6,175 bases of DNA, from contig JAJYJR010000368.1 of the NCBI GenBank assembly GCA_021789355.1, forward strand, positions 1-6,175, read 5' to 3'. Of the stretch, positions 4,921 through 6,175 are shown piece by piece; position 1 is the stretch's first letter; each line of letters opens with the position of its first letter. This stretch comes from Chloroflexota bacterium. Its GTDB lineage: Bacteria > Chloroflexota > Limnocylindria > Limnocylindrales > CSP1-4. The notes below the pieces were generated by a model. That model did no database searches. It was not told the origin of the DNA and saw only the letters and a program-made list of their open reading frames with translations. The position numbers and the translations under genes are program-made.

Positions 4921-5334
4921 ATGGACGACACGATCTCTCTGGTCCTGTTCTCGGGCACCGACGACAAGCTGCAGGCGGCCGCGGTCATGACCGCGGGTGC
5001 CGCCGCGCTCGGGAAGACCGTCCACATCTTCCTGCAGTACTGGGCCCTGGACGCGTTCCGGGCCGATCGGATCGGTCTGGACCACGGGCTGTCGCCCGAG
5101 GCCGGAGCGGCCGGAGCGGCCGCGGTGGCGGCCGCCGCGAAGGCCGGTCAGGTCAACTGGGCCGACACGCTGCGCCAGGCCAAGGAGCTGGGGGAGGTGG
5201 ACATCCAGGCGTGTTCGCTGTCCATGGACATCCTGAAGCTGGACCAGGCCGACCTCGACCCGCTGGTGGACGGCGCGGAGGGCGTCACCGCCTTCTACCT
5301 CAACGCCGGCGACGGCCGGATCCTGTTCATCTGA
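4921..5334 (+). CDS. DsrE-family small sulfur-transfer protein
   Basis: 137-residue cytoplasmic protein of the DsrE/DsrF-like fold, a family whose members bind persulfide sulfur on a conserved cysteine and pass it to partners such as TusA. Seen: the N-terminal strand ISLVLFSGTDDKLQAA (5-20), the AGAAALGKTVHIFLQYWAL stretch (25-43) matching the family's 'A.aAaamG..v.iFft.wGl', C98 in IQACSLSMDIL (95-105) at the active-cysteine position, and a C-terminal VTAFYLNAGDGRILFI (122-137). An Ala-rich segment (61-75) encoded by repeated GGAGCGGCC units replaces the usual variable middle. ATG at 4921 was chosen over GTG 4906 because GAGGT lies 8 nt upstream, overlapping the stop of the ArsR gene. It is a shorter paralogue of the DsrE2-type protein two genes downstream. 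Exact subfamily and partner are not determined. Confidence 0.85.
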   Translation: MDDTISLVLFSGTDDKLQAAAVMTAGAAALGKTVHIFLQYWALDAFRADRIGLDHGLSPEAGAAGAAAVAAAAKAGQVNWADTLRQAKELGEVDIQACSLSMDILKLDQADLDPLVDGAEGVTAFYLNAGDGRILFI

Positions 5335-5419
5335 GCCATCACGCGGCCCGTCGCGACCGTGTCACGCATGCAGGGGGTGCGCCGGCGCTGACCGCCGGGT
5401 GCCCCGAAAGGAAGGGACG

Positions 5420-5656
5420 ATGACCACACTCGAGATCGCCGCCCACGTCGATGCGCGGGGTCTCTCGTGTCCCATGCCGATCGTCAAGACCGCGCAGGCC
5501 ATGAAGCCGCTCGCGAGCGGGCAGTGCCTCGAGGTGCTCGCCACCGACCCGGGATCCACCAAGGACCTGGAGGCCTGGTCGAAGACCACCGGCAACCCGC
5601 TGCTCGAGTCGGGGGCCGAGGGCGGCGTCTTTCGCTTCGTGCTCCAGAAGAAGTAG
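5420..5656 (+). CDS. tusA: TusA-family sulfur carrier protein
   Basis: 78-residue sulfurtransferase carrier (usual length about 75-85). TusA-like proteins take sulfane sulfur as a persulfide on the CPxP cysteine and deliver it in tRNA thiolation, molybdenum cofactor synthesis or, in sulfur oxidisers, to the Dsr or Hdr-like machinery. Seen: DARGLSCPMPIVKTAQAM (11-28) with C17-P-M-P20, LEVLATDPGSTKDLEAW (37-53), and the GNPLLES stretch (59-65) leading to the last strand FRFVLQKK. A second cysteine, C36, is not part of the family motif. ATG at 5420 follows AAGGA by 7 nt; GTG 5399 in frame is a less likely start. It is preceded by an 85-bp gap with no clear terminator and followed 10 nt later by the DsrE2-type gene whose RBS overlaps its stop. 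Being between two DsrE-like genes points to sulfur trafficking rather than tRNA thiolation alone (inference); the symbol names the family. Confidence 0.9.
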   Translation: MTTLEIAAHVDARGLSCPMPIVKTAQAMKPLASGQCLEVLATDPGSTKDLEAWSKTTGNPLLESGAEGGVFRFVLQKK

Positions 5657-5666
5657 GAGGCCTGCC

Positions 5667-6175
5667 ATGACGTTGACGTTCGAGGCCCCCGGCGAGGCCC
5701 CGGTTGCCGTCCCCCAGGCGGCGCCGGAGGACACCGGCGCGGTGGCGCACCACGACATCCTGCTCATCAACTACAGCGGCGAGCTCGAGAAGGTCTGGGC
5801 CACCATGCTGCTCGCCTCGACCGCCGGGGCGATGGGCGTGCAGTGCAAGGTCTTCGTGACCTTCTGGGGCCTGCAGGGCTTCGTCAAGGACTCCCGGCGC
5901 ATCACCGGCCGGAACTGGATGCAGAAGCTGATGGCCGTCATGCAGCGGCCGGGGATCAGCCACCGCAAGCTCTCCAAGATGAACTTCCTGGGCATGGGGC
6001 CCTGGATGATGGGCCAGCTCGCCAGGCAGCAGCGCAACGCCAGCCCGAAGGAGCTGCTCGAGATCGCGCAGTCGATGGGCGTCGAGTTCATCCCCTGCCA
6101 GATGACCATGGACATGTTCGGGCTCACCCGGGCCGACCTCATCGAGGGCATGGGCGAGCCGGTCGGCGCGGCCAC
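5667..6175 (+). CDS. DsrE2-type sulfur-transfer protein (runs off the right edge)
   Basis: DsrE/DsrF/DrsH-like family protein, 169 residues visible and open at the right edge; probably close to complete since the family's last motif (VGAA...) has been reached. Seen: a poorly conserved Ala/Pro-rich N-terminal extension (1-28), the core strand HDILLINYSGELEKVWA (29-45), AGAMGVQCKVFVTFWGLQGF (53-72), the family-typical SKMNFLGMGPWMM (103-115), KELLEIAQSMGVEFIPCQ (128-145) with the active-site cysteine C144 followed by MTMDMFGL (146-153), and LIEGMGEPVGAA (158-169). C60 is an additional cysteine. No signal peptide and no clear membrane helix. AGGAGG (5655-5660) gives a perfect RBS 6 nt before the ATG and overlaps the tusA stop, which strongly implies co-transcription. 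Proteins of this type are found beside tusA and rhodanese genes in sulfur-oxidising prokaryotes, where they accept persulfide. Acceptor and donor are unknown here. Confidence 0.88.
   Translation, partial: MTLTFEAPGEAPVAVPQAAPEDTGAVAHHDILLINYSGELEKVWATMLLASTAGAMGVQCKVFVTFWGLQGFVKDSRRITGRNWMQKLMAVMQRPGISHRKLSKMNFLGMGPWMMGQLARQQRNASPKELLEIAQSMGVEFIPCQMTMDMFGLTRADLIEGMGEPVGAA

Noticed and set aside
5399..5419. GTG start for tusA adding seven residues
   Set aside because: The AAGGA RBS lies inside this segment, 7 nt before ATG 5420.

Overview
The window is very GC-rich DNA with long, tightly spaced genes, little intergenic A/T, and ATG or GTG starts. Three genes start 6-7 nt after a -10-like hexamer and have no ribosome binding site, which is the leaderless arrangement common in Actinobacteriota, Deinococcota, Chloroflexota and related lineages. 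Together with a two-cysteine/one-aspartate variant of the bacterial alpha2-type glycyl-tRNA synthetase, this suggests a free-living high-GC bacterium of the Actinobacteriota/Chloroflexota type. That is inference: no rRNA or clade-specific marker lies in the window.

Left half (1-3734), housekeeping. A polyprenyl diphosphate synthase (partial, leftward, 1-504) and recO (rightward, 537-1301) diverge from a 32-bp gap that holds two outward-facing -10 boxes. RecO is followed, starting at the base after its stop codon, by three tandem copies of a 29-bp repeat. Then come a YbaK-type aminoacyl-tRNA deacylase (1591-2112), a second unrelated three-copy repeat (17 bp) with a strong hairpin, and a glycyl-tRNA synthetase (2310-3734). 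The deacylase and the synthetase both concern aminoacyl-tRNA supply and fidelity.

Right half (3763-6175), stress and sulfur. A hemerythrin-like HHE protein (leftward, 3763-4260) converges on glyQS and diverges from an ArsR-family regulator across a 301-bp noncoding region that contains two GC-rich inverted repeats. The regulator (4562-4909) leads what looks like an operon: a small DsrE-like protein (4921-5334), a TusA-like sulfur carrier with the CPxP motif (5420-5656), and a larger DsrE2-type protein (5667 to the right edge). All three proteins after the regulator carry the cysteine expected of persulfide-transfer proteins. The likely picture is an ArsR-controlled sulfane-sulfur relay that hands persulfide from one carrier to the next. 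Its donor and final acceptor probably lie beyond the right edge. The most interesting region for follow-up is 4261-6175.
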